Source: Chloroflexota bacterium
Lineage (GTDB): Bacteria > Chloroflexota > Ktedonobacteria > Ktedonobacterales > Ktedonobacteraceae
NCBI GenBank assembly: GCA_902812455.1
Contig: CADDZH010000171.1
Span: 1-6,440 of the forward strand
Direction of reading: 5' to 3'
DNA: 6,440 bases
The translations under genes were made by a program, and so were the position numbers. Position 1 is the first letter of the stretch; each line of letters begins with the position of its first letter. Below the pieces are notes generated by a model. It ran no database searches and was not told the DNA's origin. It was given only the letters and a program-made list of their open reading frames with translations. This document shows, in pieces, positions 1-5,423 of the stretch.

Positions 1-388
1 CAATAATGGCGATAATGGCATACAGCACGCCACAGGCGATGATGCCTCCCAGCGCAAGCGGGATGTTATGGTTAGGGCCTGTGCCAGAATAAGCCGTTAC
101 CGCGAGTATGACAGCGATGAATGAGAAGCTTGAGCCGAGGTAACTGGGTACACGGCCGCCAACAATGAAGAAGAAAATGAGCGTGCCGATACCTGAAAAG
201 AAAATAGCGGTGTTAGGGTTGAATCCCATAATGATGGGAGCAAGCACCGTTGAGCCAAACATGGCCAGGACATGTTGTAGTCCCACAAGAATTGTTTGGC
301 CCCAGGGAAGCCGCTCATCGGGGGCAATAACACCTTCAGTTTTGAGCGTCCAACGCGGGAGATAGCCTTGTTGTTCGACTGTTGCCAT
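1..388 (-). CDS. NCS2-family uracil/xanthine permease, N-terminal part (3' end beyond window)
   Basis: This is the start of a nucleobase:cation symporter-2 (UraA/RutG/PyrP type) inner-membrane protein, a family that imports uracil, xanthine or related bases with protons or sodium. About 129 codons are visible of a usual 420-450, so most of the transport core lies beyond base 1. Visible family marks are RLPWGQT at residues 26-32, the conserved Gln-His pair at Q38-H39 (GLQHVLAMFG, first transmembrane segment), a TVLAPIIMGFNP segment at 47-58, a hydrophobic helix at about 60-77, and GRVPSYLGSSFSFI at 78-91, which is typical of uracil-type members. Another hydrophobic stretch starts near residue 90. 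The start is set by an AAGGAGG ribosome site at 396-402 on the minus strand, 7 nt before ATG. The family is clear. The exact substrate is not, because the substrate-binding helices are missing. It is divergent from the DUF1801 gene. Confidence 0.9.
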   Translation of the reverse strand, partial: MATVEQQGYLPRWTLKTEGVIAPDERLPWGQTILVGLQHVLAMFGSTVLAPIIMGFNPNTAIFFSGIGTLIFFFIVGGRVPSYLGSSFSFIAVILAVTAYSGTGPNHNIPLALGGIIACGVLYAIIAII

Positions 389-429
389 ACAGAATCCTCC
401 TTGATAAGATGAACCTCGAGTCTAGAGCG

Positions 430-458
430 ATTGTATCAGAACAATAGGACAGGGGCAA
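430..458 (-). promoter_or_regulatory. Candidate sigma-70 promoter of the NCS2 permease (TTGCCC-17-TACAAT, extended -10)
   Basis: On the minus strand a TACAAT box (bases 435-430, five of six matches to consensus) is preceded by TG and one base, so it is an extended -10. A TTGCCC box (bases 458-453, four of six) sits exactly 17 nt upstream. Transcription would start near base 423, giving a leader of about 35 nt before the permease ATG with the strong AAGGAGG site in between. The -35 box falls inside the palindromic repeat at 447-467. This is prediction from sequence only. Confidence 0.5.
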
Positions 459-467
459 GCCCTGTCC
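447..467. repeat. Palindromic interspersed repeat (GGACAGGG-GCAAG-CCCTGTCC)
   Basis: A perfect 8-bp inverted repeat, GGACAGGG at 447-454 and CCCTGTCC at 460-467, is separated by a 5-nt GCAAG loop and followed by CCTACCC. From memory, closely similar palindromes (read as GTAGGGACAGGGCTTGCCC on the other strand) are common intergenic repeats in Chloroflexota such as Ktedonobacteria. This window contains only one copy, so repeat status cannot be shown here. There is no T-run after either arm, so it is not a standard intrinsic terminator, and it lies upstream of both flanking genes. Confidence 0.6.
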
Positions 468-602
468 CTACCCTGGACATGACGCCAACCAATACATCTC
501 ATGCGTTTCCTTCTTTCTTCTCCATTTCCGCATTTGACAGTGTATGAGAGAATAGCTCTGTGATAGATAGTGGTGGCAACACCTTAGAGGAGGGGAAAAT
601 AC

Positions 603-1067
603 ATGAAAAATATGCAAGGAGGCGACAAGAAGTCCGCCAGGAGCACTACCGCGAACAACAAGACGTCTAAGGGATTCACGGATGAGGAACGAGGCGCGAT
701 GAGGGAGCGCGTCCAGGAACTGAAGGTGGACAAGGCGGACGGGGAAAGCGCCGTACTCGCCAAGATCGCCGCGATGCCGGAACCGGATCGCGCCCTCGCC
801 GAGCGACTCCATGCGATCATCACAGCCAGCGCGCCAGCCCTCTCGCCGAAGCTCTGGTACGGAATGCCCGCGTATGCCAGGGACGGCAAGGTCGTCTGCT
901 TCTTCCAACCCGCGCACAAGTTCAAGACGAGGTACGCGACGTTCGGCTTCAACGATAGCGCGAACCTCGACGAAGGCGCCATGTGGCCGGTCGCCTTCGC
1001 GTTGAAGGAGTTGACTGCCGCCGAAGAGGCGAAGATTGCCGCGCTCGTCAAGAAAGCGGTGAGCTGA
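603..1067 (+). CDS. DUF1801 / YdhG-YdeI-like protein
   Basis: This is a 154-residue soluble protein of the DUF1801 superfamily, whose members are annotated as YdhG/YdeI-like or, loosely, iron-chaperone-like proteins. The biochemical role is not established. Residues 1-25 are Lys/Ser/Thr/Asn-rich and probably disordered. Residues 26-60 look helical and charged. The domain core carries the recognisable [22 protein letters not shown] stretch at about 80-101 (central motif WYGMPAY), then a beta-rich segment ending near ATFGFND, and a helical end rich in Ala, Glu and Lys. GGAGGGG at 589-595 lies 7 nt before the ATG. A Met at codon 4 is a possible but poorer start. Third codon positions are almost all G or C, unlike the flanking genes, which suggests separate acquisition. 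It appears monocistronic, with 138 bp before the next gene. Confidence 0.85.
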   Translation: MKNMQGGDKKSARSTTANNKTSKGFTDEERGAMRERVQELKVDKADGESAVLAKIAAMPEPDRALAERLHAIITASAPALSPKLWYGMPAYARDGKVVCFFQPAHKFKTRYATFGFNDSANLDEGAMWPVAFALKELTAAEEAKIAALVKKAVS

Positions 1068-1083
1068 GGGCATGCCATTGCCC
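1068..1083 (+). terminator. Weak hairpin just after the DUF1801 stop
   Basis: GGGCA at 1068-1072 pairs with TGCCC at 1079-1083 around a 6-nt loop, starting at the first base after the stop codon. The competing palindrome GGCATGCC (1069-1076) lies inside it. There is no U-rich tract afterwards (CCCATTTCTG follows), so it could at most be a weak or Rho-assisted 3' end. The position is suggestive but the structure is short. Confidence 0.2.
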
Positions 1084-1112
1084 CCATTTCTGCCATCGCC
1101 CCTCTTCATCCC

Positions 1113-1141
1113 TTGCTTTTCTTCGTCCTATGGTGCATACT
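1113..1141 (+). promoter_or_regulatory. Possible kal promoter (TTGCTT-17-CATACT)
   Basis: TTGCTT at 1113-1118 (three of six matches) and CATACT at 1136-1141 (four of six) are separated by 17 nt, with a start point expected near 1148. The transcript would then begin just upstream of the palindrome at 1152-1169, a position where a bound repressor could block transcription. AT-rich boxes nearer the gene (GATAAT at 1181-1186, TATAAA at 1186-1191) have no partner at a proper distance. Both boxes are mediocre matches. Confidence 0.3.
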
Positions 1142-1151
1142 TAAATCGAAT

Positions 1152-1169
1152 CTATCAAACGTTAGTTAG
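1152..1169. promoter_or_regulatory. 18-bp imperfect palindrome upstream of kal, candidate TetR-family operator
   Basis: The sequence CTATCAAACGTTAGTTAG reads the same on the other strand at 14 of 18 positions (seven of nine base pairs), centred on AACGTT. It lies 36 bp before the kal start codon and just after the likely transcription start. Length and symmetry suit a TetR-family dimer, and a TetR gene follows kal directly. Binding by that regulator is inference. I found no second copy in the window. Confidence 0.4.
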
Positions 1170-1192
1170 GCTATGAAGTAGATAATATAAAT

Positions 1193-1198
1193 GAGGAG
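1193..1198 (+). promoter_or_regulatory. Ribosome binding site that sets the kal start
   Basis: GAGGAG is 7 nt upstream of the ATG at 1206. An in-frame ATG at 1191 overlaps this site and has no ribosome site of its own, so translation should begin at 1206, removing five residues (MRSHN) from the longer reading frame. Confidence 0.65.
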
Positions 1199-1205
1199 CC
1201 ATAAT

Positions 1206-1619
1206 ATGGATGAGCATAACGAATATGTTTCAAGGTTGCGTGTGCGTATCAGTGAAAAAGACGCGCATTATGGAGGGCAACTGGTCAACGGGGCCTATGT
1301 GCTCTCGCTTTTTGGCGATGTAGCAACCGAGCTTGCTGTCCTCTGTGATGGAGATGAAGGCCTGCTGGTAGGCTATGAGCGTGTTGAACTTCTTGCACCC
1401 CTGTTTGCCGGGGATTATGTCGAGGCGGTAGGTCGCATTACCAGGATTGGTCGTACCTCCCGGCGCATCGAATTTGAAGCCTACAAGATCATTGCGGCGC
1501 GGCGCGATATCAGCAACTCGGCTGCCGATGTCCTTGATCCACCCCTTCTCGTTGGCCGCGCCATTGGTACAACGGTCGTCAAGGCTGAACGGCAGCGCAA
1601 AACCCACGCGGAAGTGTAG
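1206..1619 (+). CDS. kal: 3-aminobutyryl-CoA ammonia-lyase-like hotdog protein
   Basis: The protein is 137 residues, a single hotdog-fold domain and cytosolic. It strongly resembles Kal, which removes ammonia from L-3-aminobutyryl-CoA to give crotonyl-CoA in lysine fermentation, and more distantly beta-alanyl-CoA ammonia-lyase (Acl). Family blocks remembered and seen here are KDAHYGG at residues 18-24 with LVNGA at 26-30, LFGDVATEL at 35-43, DGDEGLLVGY at 48-57, LAPLFAGDYVEA at 63-74, the TSRRIEFEA strand at 84-92, ARRDISNSAADVL at 98-110, then RAIGT at 118-122. The DVATEL and DGDEG forms favour Kal over Acl. Length matches the family. No other lysine-fermentation gene (kamA, kamDE, kdd, kce) is visible, so the in vivo substrate may be another 3-aminoacyl-CoA, or the enzyme may run in the aminating direction. 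It sits 35 bp upstream of a TetR regulator on the same strand, probably sharing a transcript and under its control. Confidence 0.8.
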   Translation: MDEHNEYVSRLRVRISEKDAHYGGQLVNGAYVLSLFGDVATELAVLCDGDEGLLVGYERVELLAPLFAGDYVEAVGRITRIGRTSRRIEFEAYKIIAARRDISNSAADVLDPPLLVGRAIGTTVVKAERQRKTHAEV

Positions 1620-1629
1620 TATGCATGCT
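1618..1629. promoter_or_regulatory. Short palindrome at the kal/tetR junction
   Basis: AGTATGCATGCT is symmetric at five of six base pairs, centred on ATGCAT. It overlaps the last bases of kal and covers where a -35 element for the regulator promoter would lie. It could be an autoregulatory site, but it differs in sequence from the palindrome at 1152-1169 and is short enough to be chance. Confidence 0.2.
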
Positions 1630-1639
1630 CTCGCTTTTC

Positions 1640-1648
1640 TGTTAGAAT
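1640..1648 (+). promoter_or_regulatory. Extended -10 promoter for the TetR gene, placed for leaderless transcription
   Basis: TG-T-TAGAAT (TG at 1640-1641, TAGAAT at 1643-1648, five of six matches to TATAAT) ends 6 nt before the ATG at 1655, so transcription would begin at or next to the A of the start codon. No clear -35 is present, which an extended -10 can tolerate. No Shine-Dalgarno sequence precedes the ATG, consistent with a leaderless message. Confidence 0.45.
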
Positions 1649-1654
1649 ACCAGC

Positions 1655-2302
1655 ATGGTACAGAAGACATCTGAAGAAAACAGGCGGCACGAAGGTCGTT
1701 CTGTGCGCGCAAACATTCTTGCGGCGGCCGTGCAGCTCTTTGCGGAGTATGGATATCATGCTGCCCCACTACGTGATATAGCGCGCATGACCGGAATCCA
1801 GGCTGCCAGCATCTATTACCATTACGCCAACAAGCAGGCGTTGCTGGTTGAAATCATGGAAACCTACATGCTGCAACTCAATGCCAGCCTGGAGCGTATC
1901 CTGCGCGACGAACATGACCCGCAGCGCCGCCTGTATGCAGCCATTGCCAACCATATCCGTCTTCACACGACGTATAAAAACGAGTTCTTCATTATCGACA
2001 CAGAGATCCGAGCGCTTGAGGGCGAGAATCGCACGTACATCCTTTCATTGCGCGACCGCTACGAGGCTCTCATTCAAGAAATCCTCGCCGATGGAATGGA
2101 GCAGGGTGTTTTTCGCCGCAGCGATGTGAAGATTTCCTCATACGCGATCATTGCCATGTGTACCGAGGTAGCCACCTGGTTTCGACCCAGCGGCAGACTC
2201 ACCGTCCAGCAAGTGATCGATATTTATAGCGAAATGATCACGCATGGGCTGCTGGCAGGCTCTGCTGCCCCTCAAAAGCAGGAGGAATCAGCGCATACTT
2301 GA
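1655..2302 (+). CDS. TetR/AcrR-family transcriptional regulator, KstR2-like C-terminal domain
   Basis: This is a 215-residue cytosolic DNA-binding regulator. The N-terminal TetR domain spans about residues 16-66: helix 1 (RANILAAAVQLFAEYGY, 18-34), then the helix-turn-helix with LRDIARMTGIQAASIYYHY at 39-57 and the usual NKQALL at 59-64. The C-terminal ligand domain has the ATWFRPSGRLTVQQVIDIY type of motif seen in TetR_C domains of KstR2-like regulators, many of which respond to acyl-CoA thioesters. A CoA-thioester ligand fits the adjacent kal gene, but this is inference. There is no Shine-Dalgarno before the ATG. The extended -10 just upstream suggests a leaderless transcript in addition to readthrough from kal. 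The 3' end overlaps the convergent dehydrogenase gene by 65 bp (2238-2302), and the last 15 or so residues, rich in Ala, Gln and Glu, look like a disordered tail. Confidence 0.88.
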   Translation: MVQKTSEENRRHEGRSVRANILAAAVQLFAEYGYHAAPLRDIARMTGIQAASIYYHYANKQALLVEIMETYMLQLNASLERILRDEHDPQRRLYAAIANHIRLHTTYKNEFFIIDTEIRALEGENRTYILSLRDRYEALIQEILADGMEQGVFRRSDVKISSYAIIAMCTEVATWFRPSGRLTVQQVIDIYSEMITHGLLAGSAAPQKQEESAHT

Positions 2303-3320
2303 TGCCCTGTTTCTGTAGCAAGAGGTTCAAGACATCCTGTAGCGATGCCAGTGGAACTCTGGCAGTGATAAGAGCCTCCACATCGATCTGCCAGCTCGTG
2401 ATCAACTCAAGCGCCTGGGCGAAATAGGCAGGAGTATGGTGAAATACGCCCTTGAGTGTCAATTCCCCATAATGTAATGGACCTGTCTTCAGGCTAATTT
2501 GTGTTCCTGATGGGCAGCCACCGAAGAAGTTGACGAGGCCTCCCGGCCTGGCCATAGTCACAGCCAGTTCCCATGTTTCCGGCCTACCCACTGCTTCGAT
2601 CACCACATCGGCTCCGCGCCCGGTATCCGTTTGTGCTCTCACCGCTTCCCTCTGCTCTTCAGGAGTCATTGCGCTCGTATCGATCACCACCTCAGCCCCA
2701 AAGCGCCTTGCCAGGGAGAGCCGCTCGGCACCATGCCCGGTGATGATCACGCGCGCCCCTCGCAAGCTGGCAACTGCCGCCAGCAGTAAGCCTAATGGCC
2801 CTGCACCCAGGATAGCAACTGTGTCATCGCGCCGGATATTGCTTGCATCGACCCCGTGCAACGCGCATGCGAGCGGCTCTGTAAGCGCTGCTGCCACAAA
2901 TGATGTGCCTGGGGCGAACTTATACAGATTCAGGCGCACAATGCGCTCGGGGACAAGCAGGTATTCAGCATAGGCTCCGTTCAGCAGCAGCAGGTCTTCA
3001 CATAGGCTATACTGCCCGCGCTTACAATAGAAGCAATGCAGGCATGGGGCGGAATTGGCAGCAACGACGGCATCGCCTTCACGGCACTGTGTCACTCCTT
3101 CACCTACCGCAGCGACGATCCCTGAGGCCTCGTGGCCAAAGCCTGCGGGCACCTGGCGAAAGAGCAGGGGATGCCCTCGAAGGTAGGTTTTGACATCTGT
3201 CCCGCAGGTCGTAGCAGCCGCGACCTGCAACAACACTTCGCCAGGCCCTGGATGCGGCACAGGACGCTCTTCCAGGCGAACATCCATCGGGGCGTAAAAC
3301 ATAGCAGCGAGCATTGTCAT
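2238..3320 (-). CDS. Zinc-dependent medium-chain dehydrogenase (sorbitol/threonine dehydrogenase-like)
   Basis: A 360-residue member of the zinc-containing medium-chain dehydrogenase/reductase family, which oxidises an alcohol (polyol, hydroxy-amino acid or similar) with NAD(P). The GroES-like part has the catalytic zinc ligands C39 (in TTCGTD), H63-E64 (GFGHEASG) and E148 (TEPLAC). The structural zinc lobe has C93, C96, C99 and C107. The Rossmann fold starts with GAGPLG at 172-177. At the end of the second strand (RVIITGHGAERL, about 190-201) the usual cofactor-selecting Asp is absent, so NADP use is possible. FFGGCPSGT and the ELTLKGVFHHTP block are typical of bacterial sorbitol-dehydrogenase-like members. 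An AAAGG at 3328-3332 lies 7 nt before the ATG at 3320. A second Met at codon 3 is possible. The tail after IPPAF is extra and overlaps tetR. The substrate cannot be read from sequence, and a link to kal is only positional. Confidence 0.87.
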   Translation of the reverse strand: MTMLAAMFYAPMDVRLEERPVPHPGPGEVLLQVAAATTCGTDVKTYLRGHPLLFRQVPAGFGHEASGIVAAVGEGVTQCREGDAVVAANSAPCLHCFYCKRGQYSLCEDLLLLNGAYAEYLLVPERIVRLNLYKFAPGTSFVAAALTEPLACALHGVDASNIRRDDTVAILGAGPLGLLLAAVASLRGARVIITGHGAERLSLARRFGAEVVIDTSAMTPEEQREAVRAQTDTGRGADVVIEAVGRPETWELAVTMARPGGLVNFFGGCPSGTQISLKTGPLHYGELTLKGVFHHTPAYFAQALELITSWQIDVEALITARVPLASLQDVLNLLLQKQGIKYALIPPAFEGQQSLPAAHA

Positions 3321-3419
3321 TCCGGCGCCTTTCTCAGTATATATTCCTTGCCTGTTAATATTCTACTCGAACCCAAAGTCACCCTCTACTCCAAAAATAG
3401 AGCTTGCTGCCGTTGATCT

Positions 3420-3447
3420 TTGTCAGGTTTCACACTAGGATCATAAA
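3420..3447 (+). promoter_or_regulatory. Possible promoter of the first membrane jelly-roll gene (TTGTCA-16-CATAAA)
   Basis: TTGTCA at 3420-3425 (five of six matches) and CATAAA at 3442-3447 (four of six) have a 16-nt spacer, with a start point near 3454 and a leader of about 30 nt. The region lies between divergent genes (dehydrogenase leftward, membrane protein rightward), so a promoter is expected here. The -10 match is only fair. Confidence 0.3.
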
Positions 3448-3483
3448 CCATAAAGGGCCCGGAGTATAGAACAGGATAGGACA

Positions 3484-4431
3484 ATGGAAGATACCAGGTT
3501 ACCTGATAGCCAGAATTCAGTGTCTCTCCCTGAGCCTTCTGATTTGGAAGACTTATCAGAGCTTTCTGACCAGGGACGTTCTAAAGAGGATGACCAGCAA
3601 GAGCAAGCAGTTGCTAGCACATCGTCTCCTCGGTTGTCTCCCTTCCACCGCTATCTCAAAAATCTTCATATCGAAAATTTGCCGGTCACAGCCACGATCA
3701 AAAGGATCCCCGAGGTTGGATATGTTATTGGAGTTGCAATCCTGCTGCTTGTGCTCATAGCAGGTACTATCCTCGTAGCTGTGAGAAGCAGGAGTAGTAC
3801 TTCTGGCGGGAATCATACTCCTGCCAGGACTCAAAGAGGGCGAGCGGCTGCCCTTACTCCGGCGCCACTTTTTAGTGATAACTTTGCCAGCGATGGGAAA
3901 GGCTGGGAAATCGGGCAGGGGAAAGGCTACAGTAGCACAGTTGGTGGCAATCAGATGATCCTCTCCGAGGCTAACCACAAAGTGCTCTTTTCGGCTATTC
4001 CTGTGAAGACAATGTTCACCAATTTTTCTGCAACGACCACCCTGACACTTCTGCAAGGCGATCCAGGCGATAGTGCCGGCTTGTATGTGCGTGGCAACAG
4101 GACATTCACACAGGGCTACATGATCGATGTTTATGGAAATGGCATGTTTGATATCTACAAGATTTTCCCTAACTCCGGCAATGATGCCTATCTTGTCCAG
4201 CCTACTCCCTCGCCTGCAATTAATCCTTTAGGCCAGCCAAATAAGTTGACGGTCATCATGAAGGGAGCGCAAATTATCGTGCAGATCAACAATACACAGG
4301 TTGCCTCGGTCACCGATACCAACCATGCCTATCTACACGGCCAGATCGCTCTCTTTGCCGAAAATGGTATGACCTCTGATGGAGTAAAAGCCAGCTTCAA
4401 TGAGATAATCGTCTACCCGGCACCAGCGTAG
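3484..4431 (+). CDS. Single-pass membrane protein with acidic N-terminal tail and extracellular jelly-roll-like domain
   Basis: 315 residues, function unknown. Residues 1-50 are acidic, Ser/Gln-rich and low-complexity (DLEDLSELSD at 20-29, then KEDDQQEQ), so likely disordered. Residues 51-78 are more basic. One transmembrane helix spans about 79-100 (VGYVIGVAILLLVLIAGTIL), followed by a Ser/Gly/Arg linker. Residues 128-315 form a beta-rich domain starting PLFSDNF and containing GW (140-141), DSAGLYVRG (196-204), MIDVYGNG (213-220) and KLTVIMKG (254-261), ending IIVYPAP. The pattern resembles concanavalin/LamG or DUF1080-type sandwiches, whose members often bind sugars, but I see no catalytic residues. 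N-in, C-out topology is inferred; the arginines after the helix weaken it. A weak AGGAT site lies 7 nt before the ATG. The next gene is a paralogue, about 40% identical over this domain by hand alignment. Confidence 0.8.
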   Translation: MEDTRLPDSQNSVSLPEPSDLEDLSELSDQGRSKEDDQQEQAVASTSSPRLSPFHRYLKNLHIENLPVTATIKRIPEVGYVIGVAILLLVLIAGTILVAVRSRSSTSGGNHTPARTQRGRAAALTPAPLFSDNFASDGKGWEIGQGKGYSSTVGGNQMILSEANHKVLFSAIPVKTMFTNFSATTTLTLLQGDPGDSAGLYVRGNRTFTQGYMIDVYGNGMFDIYKIFPNSGNDAYLVQPTPSPAINPLGQPNKLTVIMKGAQIIVQINNTQVASVTDTNHAYLHGQIALFAENGMTSDGVKASFNEIIVYPAPA

Positions 4432-4523
4432 TTACCTTGCGGGATGATCAATTCGTCTCTCTCTAAGAGAGTATAGAGAACAAAGCTGTTCATCGGACAA
4501 AGACGGTTATCGAGTCATTGAGT

Positions 4524-5315
4524 ATGGTAAGCAGAGATCACCCCAAAACCCTGAAGCTAACTATCGTTGCTGGCCTCCTTCTCTTACTGTTGTTAGTAAT
4601 CAGTAGCATGATCTTCTTTTCCCTTCAGGGAAAGAAAAATACGCAAGGCCATCCAGGCAATGCCGTCGTCACAGTCACGCCAGCGCAAAGTACTCCCTCA
4701 CCAACTTTGGCAGCCTCATCGACACCGCAGCCACTCTTCTTTGATAATTTTACAGGCCCAGATGAGGGCTGGTATGTTGGAGATTCTGCCGGCTATACAC
4801 GCTTGATTGCCACCGGTACCCTGCTCCTGGCCGATACAAATCACACCATTCTCACGGAGAGCTTGCCGGCCAGCAAAACCTTTGATGATTTCACCCTTAC
4901 TGTTACTTTCACTCTTATAGAGGCCGGGCCGGCCGATAGCGTAGGACTTTATCTACGAGGTGATACCTATCTCGATCATGATTACCGCATCGATGTGTAT
5001 GGCGACAACACCTATTCCGTTAGCAAAGAATTCGTGGGAGCTGATGGAGAGCAGGAGATAGCCTTCCTCGCTGGCCCAACCACAACGCCTTCCCTCAATC
5101 CGCTGGGCCGACAGAATACATTGACGGTCATGATGAAAGGCCCCCAGATGGTGTTAGAGATCAATGGCTCAATCGTCAACTCGCTGACCGATTTCGATTA
5201 CACTAAAGGCCAGATCGCCCTCTTTGTTCAGAATAGTCCAACTTCTAATGAGGCGGAAGCTACGTTTAGCAGCATCGCCGTCTATCCTGCTCCCGGCCAG
5301 TTGCCACCAGGATGA
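4524..5315 (+). CDS. Membrane-anchored jelly-roll-like protein, paralogue of the preceding gene
   Basis: 263 residues from ATG 4524. A TTG two codons earlier (4518) is possible, and neither start has a clear ribosome site. A short basic N-terminus (about 11 residues) is followed by a strongly hydrophobic helix (TIVAGLLLLLLLVISSMIFF), a signal anchor or uncleaved signal peptide. There is no lipobox cysteine. A Thr/Pro/Ser-rich linker (VTVTPAQSTPSPTLAAS) follows, as is usual between a membrane anchor and an exported domain. The domain (about residue 71 onward) begins PLFFDNF and repeats the landmarks of the previous protein: EGW, DSVGLYLRG, RIDVYGDN, NPLGRQNTLTVMMKG, KGQIALF, IAVYPAP. It lacks the long acidic cytoplasmic tail of its neighbour. 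The 92-bp gap contains no good promoter, so the two genes may share a transcript. Function is unknown; surface ligand or carbohydrate binding is a guess from the fold. Confidence 0.8.
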   Translation: MVSRDHPKTLKLTIVAGLLLLLLLVISSMIFFSLQGKKNTQGHPGNAVVTVTPAQSTPSPTLAASSTPQPLFFDNFTGPDEGWYVGDSAGYTRLIATGTLLLADTNHTILTESLPASKTFDDFTLTVTFTLIEAGPADSVGLYLRGDTYLDHDYRIDVYGDNTYSVSKEFVGADGEQEIAFLAGPTTTPSLNPLGRQNTLTVMMKGPQMVLEINGSIVNSLTDFDYTKGQIALFVQNSPTSNEAEATFSSIAVYPAPGQLPPG

Positions 5316-5354
5316 ACGGGCACATCTTCTTAATGACGGTACGATGATGCTCTT

Positions 5355-5365
5355 CCCATTATGGG
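5355..5365. repeat. Short perfect palindrome upstream of the VOC gene
   Basis: CCCAT-T-ATGGG is a perfect 5-bp inverted repeat with a one-base centre, 58 bp before the VOC start codon and next to AT-rich stretches (TTAGTATAGTAAGTA) that could hold a -10 box. It is too short to make a useful hairpin. A small operator half-site pair is conceivable, but chance is equally likely. Confidence 0.2.
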
Positions 5366-5423
5366 TTAGTATAGTAAGTAATGCAGGTTTTAATACGTCC
5401 ACCTATATGACGGAGGAACTACG

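Noticed and set aside
534..539. Perfect TTGACA -35-like box upstream of the DUF1801 gene
   Set aside because: No acceptable -10 box at 15-19 nt. The nearest candidate (TAGATA at 564-569) is 24 nt away and matches poorly.
468..1109. Long minus-strand open frame opposite the DUF1801 gene
   Set aside because: It is antisense to a gene with recognisable domain motifs and a strong ribosome site. Long antisense frames are expected opposite high-GC3 genes.
1230..1769. Minus-strand open frame of 179 codons opposite kal and the start of tetR
   Set aside because: It shows no recognisable motifs and lies opposite two genes with clear family signatures.
3556..4056. Minus-strand open frame opposite the first membrane protein gene
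   Set aside because: It has no domain features and no ribosome site, and the plus-strand frame is supported by a paralogue.
4459..4471. CTCTC-TAA-GAGAG hairpin between the two membrane-protein genes
   Set aside because: Only 5 bp with no following T-run, in a simple CT/AG stretch. It does not support a terminator call.
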